This document shows, one piece after another, positions 34,714-48,200 of a stretch of 64,000 nt of DNA. Position 1 is the stretch's first letter. The number at the start of each line of letters is the position of its first letter. The stretch covers positions 5,088,491-5,152,490 of the forward strand of contig NC_051092.1 in assembly GCF_901709675.1 (NCBI RefSeq), in the 5' to 3' direction. The translations under genes were made by a program, and so were the position numbers. The stretch is from Syngnathus acus (taxonomy: Eukaryota > Chordata > Actinopteri > Syngnathiformes > Syngnathidae). The notes beneath the pieces were generated by a model that saw nothing but the letters and a program-made list of their open reading frames with translations, made no database searches and was not told the DNA's origin.

Positions 34714-37700
34714 ATGCCTGGTTTCAGCTCGACCGGAGATCAAGAGCCGCTTCTGACGTCAAAACGTCAGTTGGCCAACGAGTCGGATTCGGAAGAAGGT
34801 AAACAAAAAAAAAAAAGAAGAAAATGCAAATAAGAAAGTAAAGGGCGAGCTCTCTTCTATATGAAGCTGGAGAGCTTTTTAGATTTTACACCACTTAAAT
34901 GTTTCTTTTCAAGATACCTAAAGGCAACAAACTAAACGTGATCCAATTTTTGGAGTCTAAACAAATGTATTTAATGTACTTTATGTTATACATAATATGG
35001 CAATGCTCAGTTGTTGCAATGTTTATCATATTGTTAATACCTTGCAGTTGTTATGTTATGCAATGTTTATCATATATTTTTTTTAAACCATAAAAGCAAC
35101 CACAGCTGGAACAAAGTGGAGTACTAAATAAATGTCATCAAAGACTTTGGAATTATACGCTCCTTTTTAATGAAAAAATAGAAAATCAGTTGGTGACATC
35201 AAAACACCCAAGCAGCGCTTAAGTGCCAACTCAACCCTTTTCTTTTGGTTTTCTTTTAGGTGAAACTTTATTTGAGAGGAGAACAACATTCGTCCCCCGC
35301 GATGCCAATGAGGACAGGCAAACCAGATTGACATATGAGGAGGCGGTTGAGGCAGCAGGTAATTAAAAACATGCCACACAATCCAAAGTCAAAATATAAT
35401 GTCAGTGCTGTTTTCTGTTGTGTGAAAAGACCGGCTTACCAAAGTTGAAGCAAGCAGCTTGGACTGCAACCTGCATAAGCATTTTCACTCAAGGAGGCAG
35501 TACTTCATACACTCCTGTGCCTTAAGACACGATTACATCCCACCACCGAGTCCAAAACTTTCACCAAAGCATCAAGGCTGGTTATCAAACTTAAAAGCTG
35601 TTTGCTGACTTGGACATGATAGCGGAGGGCGTCGTAGCGGCGCGAGTGTGAGTGTTTGTGTGTGACAGTGCTTCATACTCGCAACTACTCAGCTAGGCCT
35701 GAACAATTTTGAGAAAAAATTAATATGCAATTGTATTTTGACAGTTCTCTTCCGATGTATTTTTTTGAACAACAAAATCTACATTACAATGAATAATATC
35801 AGATTTGCTGTACATAAATAAATTAAATACATTTATTAAAGAAAAATTAAATAAATATTAAATAAATTAATTAAATTATTAATTGAACTAAGCATGAATT
35901 AATTTGAAAGACATAATATAGCTCACGTAGTCCAACTGCCTTTTTCAGGCTTTGGCTGGTTCCACTGGCTTCTGCTGCTGGTTTGCGGTTGGGCCAATGC
36001 CAGCGACGCCGTGGAGATCGTCTGCGTGTCCTTCCTGCTGCCCACCGCCCGCTGCGACCTCCAGCTCAGCTCCTCCGACATGGGCCTCCTCACTGCCTCC
36101 ATTTTCCTCGGTCGGACCTCGAGGATCTGGCTTTTGCAATTCAACGACAGGAGCGGATTGGTCACATGACGTGGTCTTTTGCAGGCATGATGGTGGGCGG
36201 CTACGTGTGGGGATATTTGGCCGACCAGAGGGGGCGCCGCAGCGTCTTGGTGGTCTCCCTGTCTGTCAACGGCCTGTTTGGAGGCCTGTCCAGCGTGGCG
36301 CCGTGGTTCTGGCTCTTCCTGCTGCTCAGGTTCATCAGTGGCGTGGGGTGAGGACACTGGAAGATGAAGTTCGTCTGTCCATCCGTTTTTGCTCGTCCTC
36401 TTCCAAAGTACCCCTCCCTCCCCCACTTGAATTTCTTCAGGGTGGGCGGGTCCATTCCTGTCGTCTTCTCCTACTTCGCAGAGTTTATGCCTCGACTGAA
36501 GCGAGGTAGGATGATCAGCGCTCTGGCCACCTTCTGGATGGCGGGGAACATTCTGGCCGCAGGTACCGAGACACCGCACAACAATGTTTTTTGGGGGGCT
36601 ATCACGGAAAGTTGAGTATGTGTTGTGTGTGTGTGCAAAGGCCTAGCCTGGCTGGTGATCCCCAGAACCTGGATGCACTTTTCCATGGGGCGACTTAACT
36701 TCCAGAGCTGGCGACTGTTTGTGGTGCTCTGCGCCGTCCCAAGCGTGACATCAGCAATCATCTTCAAGCTCTTCATGCCCGAGAGTCCAAAGTTCCTCAT
36801 GGAGGTAGCTGCAAAAAAAAAAAAGCCACACGGGTTGCTTTTTAAGTCTGTGTTGTTTGCTAGCGGTTATTTTCATCAAAAAAAAAAATGTTGTTGTAGG
36901 TTGGCCGAGAAACGGAGGCCATCCACGTCTTCCGCCACATGTTCCAACTGAACACGCGTGGGAAAGGAGCATCTTGGCCTGTAAGTAGATGAAGCTGCCA
37001 CAGTTCACGTCTGTATAAAAGCGCTTGATTGCGTCATCACGTCAGCCAGCGAGACGCTTCCGTTTGCTTTCGCAGGAGTTTTCACTGCACGTGAACGCCA
37101 AGCAAAGAGCGTATGAGAACAACACGCCACGGCCGTGCGGACGACTCGCCGCTCTACTGCAAAAGGTAAACTGATCACAAAGTCAAATCCAACCAAAGCA
37201 CACATGAAGTCATTTGTGTCCTCGCCACACGACAGGCTGCGATGCCGGTCCGCCGGATGTTTGCCGCCAACCTCAAATCCAGAAGCACCGTGCTGCTCAT
37301 CATCTTCTACTGCATCTCCTTCGGGTAAGTCTCCTTGGGTCGGCATTCCAGAAGTGTGACGATTGACGAGGCAACTTCTCCTAGCTACTACGGGCTGTGG
37401 ATGTGGTTCCCCGAGCTGTTTTCCAGATTGGAGGCCGGCAGCTCCCCGTGCACCAACACGTCCGCCCCGGCTCAGCAGCCCAACCGCAGCTGCTACCCCG
37501 TCAAGACCGTCGGTACGTAATTGTACAAACACGCTCTCACCAAATTAATAACGCTTCATTTTGAAATTCGTATTGATTTGGCCCCCACAGTCTACGAGGA
37601 GGGCTTCTTGATCGCCGCCGCCAACCTACCCGGCAACATCTTCACCATCCTGGCGATGGACTACATCGGAGGGAAGCTGCTCCTCTGTGAGGAAGGCCAC

Positions 37701-38260
37701 ACTCCACATTTATTGCCCACCCGGTGGTCATTTGTCCCCCATTTGATTTGACGTTTGGCGTGTCCGCAGCGCTCAGCCTGCTGGTGTCCAGCCTGAGCGT
37801 GTTCCTCATCTACCTGGTGCAGACCAAAAGCCAAAGTCTGCTGTTGTCCTGCTTGTTCAGCGGAGTGTCCGTCATGGCCTGGAACGCTTTGGACGTGGTG
37901 GCTACGGAGCTCTACCCGACACAGCTACGGTACTTTGAGGGGGGTGGGGCTTTTTTTTTTCTTTCTTCTTCTTGACACAGTCAGTGCCATTTTAAAAATA
38001 TAAAAAAAGTCAAATAACTTGGACGATGACTTTTAATATCTTTGCTCACCTCTGATGGTTTTCCTCCCGGGCGCAGTTCATCGGCGCTTGGCTTCTTCAC
38101 GGGGGCGGGCCGAGTGGCGGCCATTATGGGGAACGTGGTCTTTGGCAATATGCTGGATTCGGCCTGCGCCGTGCCCATCCTGCTGGTGTCGGCCATGCTG
38201 CTGACCGGCGGCCTGTCGGCTTTCTTCCTCCCGCGAACCAAACAGATGGAGCTTACCTGA
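34714..38260 (+). CDS. SV2-like major facilitator transporter
   Basis: This is a 12-helix major facilitator protein of the synaptic-vesicle-glycoprotein-2 type. Thirteen exons in phase give 540 aa: 34714-34798, 35260-35358, 35949-36110, 36185-36347, 36441-36562, 36641-36804, 36900-36980, 37076-37165, 37236-37324, 37385-37512, 37591-37686, 37770-37929, 38077-38260. SV2-type signatures are WANASDAVEIVCVSFLLP (helix 1), GYLADQRGRRSV (motif A), FISGVGVGGSIPVVFSYFAEF, FMPESPKFLMEVG, SYYGLWMWFPELF, LPGNI and MAWNALDVVATELYPT. SV2A/B/C are about 680-740 aa because of a long luminal loop between helices 7 and 8. Here that loop is about 45 residues with two N-x-S/T sites (NTSA, NRSC). SVOP is less similar in these motifs. 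No mammalian one-to-one name is assigned, and the substrate is unknown. Confidence 0.85.
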
Positions 38261-39299
38261 CTTTTTTTTACCTTGGTGTGTACGGGCAAGTCAAGATCAT
38301 GGGAAATAATTCCAAAAATAACTTTTTGAAGATGTTCATATTTGACAGTGCTCAATAATCATTGCACATTTTTGTTCCTATTTTTAAATTATTTATATAT
38401 TGTTTGTGTCTTTTTTCAATGTACACTGGAAAATAAAACATCTGCATTTTTGTAATTTTTTTTTTTATTTGTCTAATAAATAAACTTCCACTAGTCAAGC
38501 AGGACATACAGCCGTTGTGATTAAAAGTAATGATACTTAACACGTCAGTTCATTTGAAAACAAACATTGCTTGGGAGATGATTCAGCACAATTTGTTTTT
38601 GCTTTCTTATATATAAAAAAACATGACATGTGTATTTTGAATTTGTGGAATTTGGTAAAATAGTTTTTAAATAATATAAATTAGATAACTATTAAATTAA
38701 TTGACTTAGATACAAATAATTCTAAAATTACCAAGGTGATAACCAAATCTTAATATGATTTTTTTTTTTAAAGTGTTATATGTAACTGGAATTTTGGTAT
38801 GAATTGGTTTTAATACATAAAAACTGACTAAAATTATTAGAATAAAATAACTAGAATTTTTCTCAACTGTTCCTTAATTTGGTAGAAAAATCATTTAAAA
38901 TGACAAATGAAAAACAAATGAAAATTTTAAATTACAAATGAAAAACATCCAACTAATATTAACAAACATCTAAATAGGCAAATTTAGTTGTTTTTTTTTA
39001 AAACAAAAAAAAATTCTCCAATGTTCTTCAATCTAGACTATGGTGCAAACTATTGAAGAAAAATATTCACATAAATATTTTACAATCAAATAAAAAGAGA
39101 TAGTTTAAAAAAAAAAGAACATGCCAAAAGCAGGCATTTTGGAGGCAGCATTTCAAAGTAACAAAGTAGCTGTGAGTGCTGTCATGTTGCTCCCATGTGC
39201 AGACGCGATTGTCACAAAGACGAGATGTTGCGAAGGAAATCCCACAAACATTCTGGGAGAAGGCGGGAGACAAACGGACAGGAAGGGAGAGCGAGCGTG
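38261..39299. other. Converging 3' ends of SV2-like gene and ap3b2
   Basis: This is the AT-rich tail-to-tail spacer, with the SV2-like poly(A) signal at 38432 and a minus-strand AATAAA at 38464-38469. No coding exon is seen. Confidence 0.55.
38432..38437 (+). other. Poly(A) signal of the SV2-like gene
   Basis: AATAAA lies 172 nt after the stop codon. A minus-strand AATAAA at 38464-38469, usable by ap3b2, lies only 26 nt further on. Confidence 0.6.
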
Positions 39300-42200
39300 T
39301 CACTGCGTGAGAGCCAGCAGGACGTCCTTTACCAGCATGGTGCCGATCACCATCTTGTCGCAGTTGAGCGTCAGCCGGGCCGCGCCGTCCTCCTCGCTGG
39401 CCACGGTGACCAGCACCAGGCTGCCGCCGCTGGCCGTCCTGCCGGCAAACCTGTGCACGGGAAACGGAGGAGCGGAAAGACCGAGCGCCGGACTGAAGTC
39501 AAAGCGGAACAGAAGTTAAAAGTGCCAAAGGCGGCAGAATGAAGAAAATGCGGAGAGTGAAGGAAATGGAATTATATATGATTTTTTTTTATATGTACAG
39601 GGTCCGGCAATTATATATTTGATATAATTTTCCCTCCCTTACCTGCACTCCTTGTCAGAACCGCAGGGCACTCTGCTGAGGTTGGCGGCGGCCGTCACCT
39701 TCTGCACGATGGTGTGCTCGTTCCGGCACTTGGCGCCCAGCGTCAGCTTCTCCGTGATCTCGTTCATGCCCATCAGCTGACCTGTTGGATTCAAACAACG
39801 GCACACGCTGAAGATACGCGCAAAAGCAACGGTGAAGGGCGTTGTGTGCCAACCACTCACCTTGCTCCTTTTTAAACTCGTTCTCGGTCATAAAAACGGG
39901 TTTCATCAGCTCTCCCACTGGCGGCTGGATGGACACGAAGAACTTCCTGCTGTGAGTGCTGGGGAGAAAAAAAAAAATATTGATTTGTTGACTTAGTCCG
40001 TTATCGGGGCTAAGTATTCTCACCACAGCTGGAAATTTGCCGCTTGTGTGGAGTCGCAGAAGTCGATGCCCATCACCGCCGTGGCCGTCTCGCCCGCAGG
40101 CAGCAGCTCTGCCGACAGGAAGCGATTTTTTTGGCCGACTCCGCCCACTTCCGGTAAACGTTGTGCCTTCACTCACCGATCTCTGGGAACTCCTTGACCC
40201 TCATGCCGGACTGCAGCTTAACATCCTCCATGTGGAGGTTCTTGGCGTCAGCGGCGGCGCTGTTGACAAACTGTATCTGCACCGCCACCATGTTGGTGTC
40301 GGGGCCGAACGGCTGGCGGCTGAAGCAGTACTCCACCGACAGGCCCTCGCCGGTGATGCGGTGCAGCAGTTCGTAGCTCTTTTGCGCCCCCGGTGGTGAG
40401 ATGGCCTGTCGGCAAGAGGGGGCACAGACATGAGCCATTGGAACGAATATAATTAATAAATAAATAAATAAATAAATAAAAAGATGAATAAATACATAAA
40501 TAAATACATTAATTAAAAATAAATGAATAAACGAATAAATGAATAAATAATAGAAAGCTAATAAATATAATAACTAAATAAATAATCGAAAGCTAATAAA
40601 TAGACAAATAAATAAGTGACTAAATAAATAAATAAAGATAAACATTTTAGGGCAAATTCCAAATCTACTTGGAAATTGCGTACCCTTACCGTGGGCGAGA
40701 GGACCGAGTCGGACAAAGACAAGCCCTCCAGGTCGGTCGCGAGGCTGCTGGACAGGAAGGAGTTGACGGGCGTCACTTGAGGCGAAGGGGCAGCTTCGAC
40801 TGAGGAGCCGCAAACAAAAGAAATGTCTGAAAAGGTCACATGCCAGTTGTGAAAACAAAAGAAGAGGAAAACAAAAACTTACAGTCGTCAAGGTCCAGCA
40901 GCGACATTTCTTTCTTGCTCTCTTTTGTGACGGGCTTGGGGGGAGCTTTGGATTGCACTGCCTGCGAGAAAGAAACATTTGGAGGTTCTCAAAACCAAGG
41001 AATTGTTACGTTTACATTGACTAACTTTTGATTTCATCTTTACACGCGTCTGTACCTTCTTCTTGTTTTTGACATCCACCTCCGACTCGGAGTCTTCTGA
41101 TTCGGACGGGATACTTTCGGAATCGCTGTCGTCGTCTTCGTCCGACTCCGACTCGGAGTCGCTCTTCTGTTGCTTGCTTTTCCTGGCGCGCTTCCTGACT
41201 TCCTCCTCACTGCTCTGCTCACTGCTGCCAACATTTCCACGTGTTCAATCTGTCCAAAGACCAAAAGCGCAATCTCACCTTTCGCTTCTTTGTACCGGCT
41301 TCTTCAATTCTTCCTTCTTTTTCTTCTTCTTCGTGTCCTTCTCCTCTTCCTCGGAGTCGGATGCTTCTTCACTTTCTTGGCTCTCGGATCCCGAGCCGCT
41401 TTCGGCGCTGCCGCTTCCGCTGTCGGAGCCGCTGGAGTACGACTCTACGCGGGCGGAAGTCGGATAAATGTGTGACCTCATGACCTCATCGTTTCAAATA
41501 AACGTGATTTTTCTTTTTTAACTTACCGCTGTCCGCAGACTCGGTGGGCCCGGACTCGCCCTCGGAATCGGAATAGAAAGGCTTCTCTACTTTCTTCTCC
41601 TTCCTTTTCTCTCGACTGCTGCATTTGGTCCACTCGGGCACCTGGCGAGAGCGCGGTAAAAAAAAAAAAATCGTTAGGCCGGCGCCACACCGGCCCCCCC
41701 CTTTGAGACGGAAGCGGCGAGCCACAACGGCAACAGCGGCACGGCCACGCAAGCCTCGGCCTGGGGCTCGATGCAGACGGATGAAGCCGGCCGGCCCAAA
41801 GTCAGCCCTGAGTGCTTTGTGGCTTTTTTTTTTTAACCCATTAGCAGTTCCATTCGGAGAAGTGATGTCTTTGGGAAGTCACTCGCATTGTATGAGAATA
41901 TCCATCCATCCGTTTTCTCCGACTTTGTTTCACCCAAGGTGCACCCAATCAATATCGTCAAATTTTTGGATCAATCAACCAAGTCATCTAAACACACTGA
42001 AGCTTCTCTCCCAAAGAGAATCACTTCTTTAATGGCAGACACTGAGGACAGAGGGAATGGAAGAAGAGGAGCTTGTCTTTAAAAGGGGGGGGGCTGAGAG
42101 CTAGAAGCACAGAACAGCGATCACATCAGGCGAAGGCGCGGGGTGGCGGGGGGAGGAGCGGGGCATCGAGAAGCCGCTACAATGCTTCGAGAGGGCGCTA

Positions 42201-45200
42201 ACTGACTCACGCTGGTCAACGTTGTGACTCGCTCAAGCAGAGAAAATACCTGGCAGGACTGAGGGAGGGGAGAAAACAAAGATGGGGGATGGAGGTGAGA
42301 TGGGGGAGATTCAAGAGAAGAAAATTCAAAGAAAATTCAAACAGAAACATCAGGAGACAAAGCACAGGAAGGTTTCTGGATCTAGAAAAGGGGGAAACTG
42401 TGACAATGGTTAAATACAGAGACACGAATGAAGCAAAAATGTTCTTTCCACTTATGAATCTAAATAAAAGCACAGTGAAAGTACAGTGGAAACTCTACAT
42501 TCGGACAAAAATATTTTATCGTCTACAATTTTTATTAAATATTTTTTTAATATTATTTTTAATATTTTTCAATATTTTTTATATTCATTTTTTGTTATTA
42601 ATTAAATAATGCAGTACTAGAGGATTTAACAACAAGGGCGCTCATAGGTTTCATCGTAGCGATAGATTTTTTTTTTTTTTAAATACTGAAACTAAGTTGA
42701 GGCTTGAAGGACCTTGGATCAAATTGTCCCATTTCAAGATGGCGACACATGAAGGTGTGACAATAACAACAACGGTGTTCGGAAAAGGAGACAAAAGGGG
42801 CAAAAAAACGTCACAAGCTGTGACAGAGAACAAACACAACACACACAAAATTCAAAAGTCACATCACATATTTCATGCAAAACAAAAAAGACGCAGAAGA
42901 GAAAAAAGTAAAGGTGGTTCATCAACGTCCTAACCCTACGTTTAATTTCAACCTTCTTGACCATCTGCTTCATTTTGCTAATGATATTAATAATAAATAA
43001 AATAAAACTAACTAAACTAGAATTAAATAATGCATAAGCACTTTACTGATGGACATTTCCTCGTATCTGACTTAATTGTGCAATTTTGAGTCCATCGTTG
43101 GTGAGAAGAAAGTAAAAGGAAGAAAACAAAATCGCCAAACAATGAGCGCACTCCCAAAGCCAACCTCTCGCCAGTCTCCCAGCAAGCCGATTCTCCCCTC
43201 GCCAGTAGTTATGACTTCCTCTATCTGCGGATGAGGTGAGACAAGCTTTCAGAGAGACTCCAACGCCGCCCACTTGCCAGAATATTATTTAAAAAAAAAT
43301 CTCCAGTTCCAAAGTGGAGGAGGTTTTGAAATGAACAACTAATGGTGACAAAGCGCCGCCCTCCCTCATCTTGAGATCTGCATCACGAGTAGACCACAGG
43401 TGAACAGCGTAAAGGGCAGTAAACATCTGTAAAAATGGTTAGTAATAAAAAAAAAAAAAGAAAGCATGACAAAATGAATCAAAGCTTGATTGCGCTCCTT
43501 CAAATGAAAATCAAGAGAGGATGTTATGCTCTTGATTTTGACAAAACAAAGTGGCGCTCAAGGTTTGATTTGCAGACATAATTGTTTATGAGGAGCCAAT
43601 GGCACACGGACCGATTGAGGCATTAAAAATTGGATTTGGAAATAAAAAAAGAATTCAGAAAGTGAAATACATATTTTAGTTACAACAAAATACTTTTCAG
43701 AAGGCCAATTTTTACTAAATGTAATCATTTGTGTTAGCCCTGGCGTTTCCCTTTAGTTTGAATGTATTATACTGCCCCCTCGTGGCCGCACATAGAAAGA
43801 GGCGCACAATGTAAATGTATCTGTTTTTAGTGAAATACTGCAGAGTGATATTTTTAAAATCACCTTTTGAAAAAAATGACCTTTGGAGGCTCCACTGGAT
43901 CTAAAAAAAATAACAATCACACATCAATGTGTGTTTGTTTTGAAGAAGAATTAAGCCGTGTGCTATTGGCTCAAATATGGGGGACAAGACAGCAGGTGAG
44001 GAGCGAGTGAGCTTCTGCAGAGCCAATCAAGTCCATAACTGGCCAATGGATGAGCGTCACTATCGGCGTGATGTCATTCACTCGGCAGCAAGAGCCACAC
44101 TCGCTGCCCTCCCGCCTCTCGGCGTATGTTACTGAATGCCACTGCACGCACAGACTCCTTCACCTCCACGTTGCGCACGGAGGGATCTGGGGCGGCTTCC
44201 GGCCAGTCGGGCAACTCCTGGTAGCCGCCGGCTTTGGCGTTCAGCAAGTGGGACAGCGAGCCCAATTGGAAGTGGTCTCGATCTAGGGAAGCGGAGTCGA
44301 AATGGATGAGCAAACGACAGAAAGCCTCTTTAAGTGCTCTTGAACGGCCGGGGAACCTTTAAACGGAGATTCCAGGACGGGCGCGGGCTTGAGGGCCAGG
44401 AAGAGTTTCTTGGCGTATTTGCTGAGAGCTCCACTTTTCTCAGTGGGCACGATGAGCTGGCGGATGAAGCGCGCCCGGTCACGGATGTCGTAGTTCTGGT
44501 CGTACTTGGCCAGGTTGAGGACGTACTGCGTCAACAGTTTGGTCTGTAGGGGGCGCCAATCAGGGTTTTTTTTCCCCAAACAATAATCATGAATCAAAAT
44601 AAAAATGTTCTTTCTCCAAAAATTACGTGCACTGCAGTCATCGCCGTACCTGTTTGGAGTTGGTGAGATAGAGCTTGGCGGCCAGGTTGAGTATCTGCAG
44701 CTTGACGATGTCCTCCTCGTTGGTGAAGGACTTGGCCATCTTCCTCAAGACGTCCGGGGCGATCTTAGGCACGTGCTCGCAGTATTCGCCGATGAGCCAG
44801 AGAATGCTGGCTCTCGCCATGGGCACCTGGATGTTGTCCGTCAGTTTGGCCATGTGCTTGATGATGTCGCTGTGCTTCTCGGGCTGCATCTGCAGCAGCT
44901 TCTTGATCACCACCACCGACTCGGCCACCACCAGCTCTGCGAGCGCCAGACGATGGCTGCTGTTTCCACGGCAACTCGGGTAACTTCAACGTACTGTACT
45001 CACCGTCTCTGTTGGACAGCAGCTGCACCAAGCCATTCAGACACGTGTCCCTCACTTCTCCGATGTTGGTGGCGCAGCGGCCGATGGCTTGGATGGTGGC
45101 GGCCACAAAGTCTTTATCCATGCTTTTGATGTACGTCTGCCGGGGCGGGGGGGGAGGAAAAGAAAAAGAGTTTAGCGTATTTGTAGTAGATGTTGGCTTT

Positions 45201-48200
45201 TTTAAAAGTTGCTACCTGAAACTCTCTGAGAATTGTGGAGATGTTGGTCTCATTGGCAAGATTGGTGAGAACCTCAAGCTGAAAAAAAAAGTCACAACTT
45301 ACGATACAAGATATCGCAGTTATGTGTTAAAAGGTTTGAAAAATAACCTTGAGGACTTTTATCTGCGTTGGGTCAGTGGAGCGGATATAGAAACTCTTCA
45401 GGTAAGGTTCAAACATCCCCTGCCAGAGAGAAACAAGATGGTGTCACATTTTAGCATTCATTCATAAACAAACATATCAAGCTCGTCCGTCTGACTCACC
45501 CTTCTTTTAATAGTCATCGTGGCTACGTTTTGAAGAACAACATATTGGACTTCACTGGAGTAAAAGCAACGAAGGTTAGGAAAAATGAAGAATGCCACTC
45601 TTGTCTAAAGTGTTGGAGCTCACCTGTGACTCCGCAGAAGACGCACCAGAGCCTTGGCGATCACGCCCACTTCTGCTTTGGGGGCAAGATGGAAGTAGAG
45701 CTGAGCTACGGCCATCACCACCTGGAGCAGAAAAATAAATAAAATAAAATAAAATGTAAATTATCATCACTTATTTTTATTTTTTTTAATTATTTTTCAA
45801 ATTACTAGAGCGCAAGGAAAAGCTGCGACATCTCGTGAGCAACTTGCTAGGTAACAAGCAACCATTTCATTAGCATAACATTTCTATTGCTGATTAGCTA
45901 GCTGAAGTCAAAAGGAGTTTCACTCCCTCATGTTGACATCTGTCCGCCAAAGCTACTTCATTGTGCTTAATTGGCTCATTTCCTTTTAGAGAGCGTCCTC
46001 GTCTGAGAGCCATAATGCCGGAGGCCGCTCGGACAGCTTGTCAAGATGAAAGTCTGAACAGAGGTCAGGCCTCTGGAGACTTCACGTGGAATGATGTGCA
46101 ATAATAACTTACGGCTGCGTTGCGGCTCTGCAGGAGCGGCTTGGTGTTCCTCAGCAGCAGCCGGTGGTCGGGATCCATCACGTAAGGCTTCCTTTTGGCC
46201 AAGGCGGCGGCCTCGCCCTTGTCTTTCTCCTCCTCATCGTCATCGTTACCGTCGGAGCCGTAGAAGGTCTTGTCGCAGCCCTCCTCCAGCAGGTTCTCCT
46301 AGGTAAAGAAATAAAATTAAAATAAATATATATAAATTATATACAAATATATAAAAAATAAATATATATAAAATATGAATAAAAAAATTATAAAAATATA
46401 TATATATTTTTAAATATAGTGCTCGTGTTGCCAAACAAAAGTCAATGCGCCAGATAACAAATGTGCCGATGTGGAACTCACATTGATGTTGGGGTTAAGA
46501 AACTGCGTCCTGGCGTAGCGCGTCAGCATGTTGATGATGACCACTTGGCCCCACTCCTCCACGTCAATCAGGAGGTTGCACAGTTTCCTGTAGTTCTTAT
46601 GGATCAAGTCGATCCGCTCCGGGCACACCTCCTCAAAGGCCATGACCACGCTGCCTGCCACCAGCTGCCACGCCACATGTCACAAAGGTGTTCTTATTTT
46701 TTTGAATGAATGAATGCTAACAATTTTGGGAGTGGAAAATGTGAAAAGAAAAAAAGATCACCGTGGTTTTGTCAGCCAGGAGTTTTTCGATGACTTCGAT
46801 CAGCTGGTCTTTCTGTTCTGGATCCAGACTGAGGACACACAAGGATCAACGGCAGACTCGGTTTGGATTTTCCGGTGAGCAAAAACGAGGACGCGCACCT
46901 GTAGAGTTTAGGAATGGCGTGGGCGGCAGTTTTGCGGACGTAAGGGGACATGTCGGAAGCGGCTTCTTTGATGGCCAGCATCATGATGGGAACGATGATG
47001 GTGACTCGGATGCTGGAGAGAACTCGCAGCGCGCTGGCTCTGATTAGCTGATTGGGATCCTGTGCAGGTGGACAGAGATAAAAACGACACCGATGTTGAC
47101 TCTGATAGTGTTGCGTACCTTCAAGCCTCGCTGGAAGGTGGAGATGGAGAGCAGCGCCAGGTCCTGCTGCTCCTCAGCGTAGCGCACTAAATAAACGTAG
47201 ACCAGCTTCTTCACCTGCCAACGGAGTGGAAGACAAAAGTAAAAAAAGCAATTATTTTCATTACCCAGCGAGGCGAAACGCAACGCGGTGATGAAAGGCA
47301 CGGCGAGGAGAAGGAAATTGCTATTTCCTTCAGGTGAGAGCAACGCAAAGCCACAGGAGGCTGTGCAAATACGATAAGCGCAAAAAGCCGGTGCGTAAAT
47401 TACACAGAGGAGAAGGCCTACCTCAATATTTTTACAGGCCACATTCTTCACCACCGCTGGGAAGAGGTCGGACGCATTCTTACCTCGAGCGATCATCTGG
47501 GGGGGGGGGGGGGGGGGGAGACACACACACAAAAGTCACCATTTCACACGCAGCCAATTTGGACTTCTTTTTTTTTTTTTTGCAAAAGTGGCTCCTGCAG
47601 CGAACCAGCGCAAGCAAATAGCGCCAATGTTATGAATATTTAAGACGTATCTTTGCTGCCGTAATTTATGCTCGGAAACACTTTTAGCCGGTCTCTTGAA
47701 ATGTCGCTACATTAACTGCAGCAAAGCGAGCAGAGGGAAAAAAAAAAAAAAAAGATTACTCACGGCGACGATGCGTTTCATGGCCTCCAGCTTGAGAGAG
47801 TCTTTGTTGCTGTCCAGCATCTCCTTCAGGTCGTCGTGCCTGAGAGAAAAGAAAAGTCTTTTTTTATTATTGCAGCTTTACATTTTGCAAGTCGGCGAGG
47901 AATCTCGAGCGCCGCCAAATTTTATGACACCCGCAATACGCTACACACAATTTGACTTTGCTCAACTTGGAAGAGGAATGTAAGAGGACAGTCACATTTG
48001 AATTATGGTGTTAAAGTGCAAAAAAAACTGCACAAGGCTGATTCACAGCTTTCCACAAAGCAGTTTCCACGGCAACTAGTTGTGCAGCAAAATGATGTTC
48101 AAATGCCGGACATCCGCGGCTGGATATAAATGGCCGCCCGAACAACTCAAGCTCATTTGTTCCAATGGCTGCTGTTGCTAATTGACTTACAAGCGCCATT

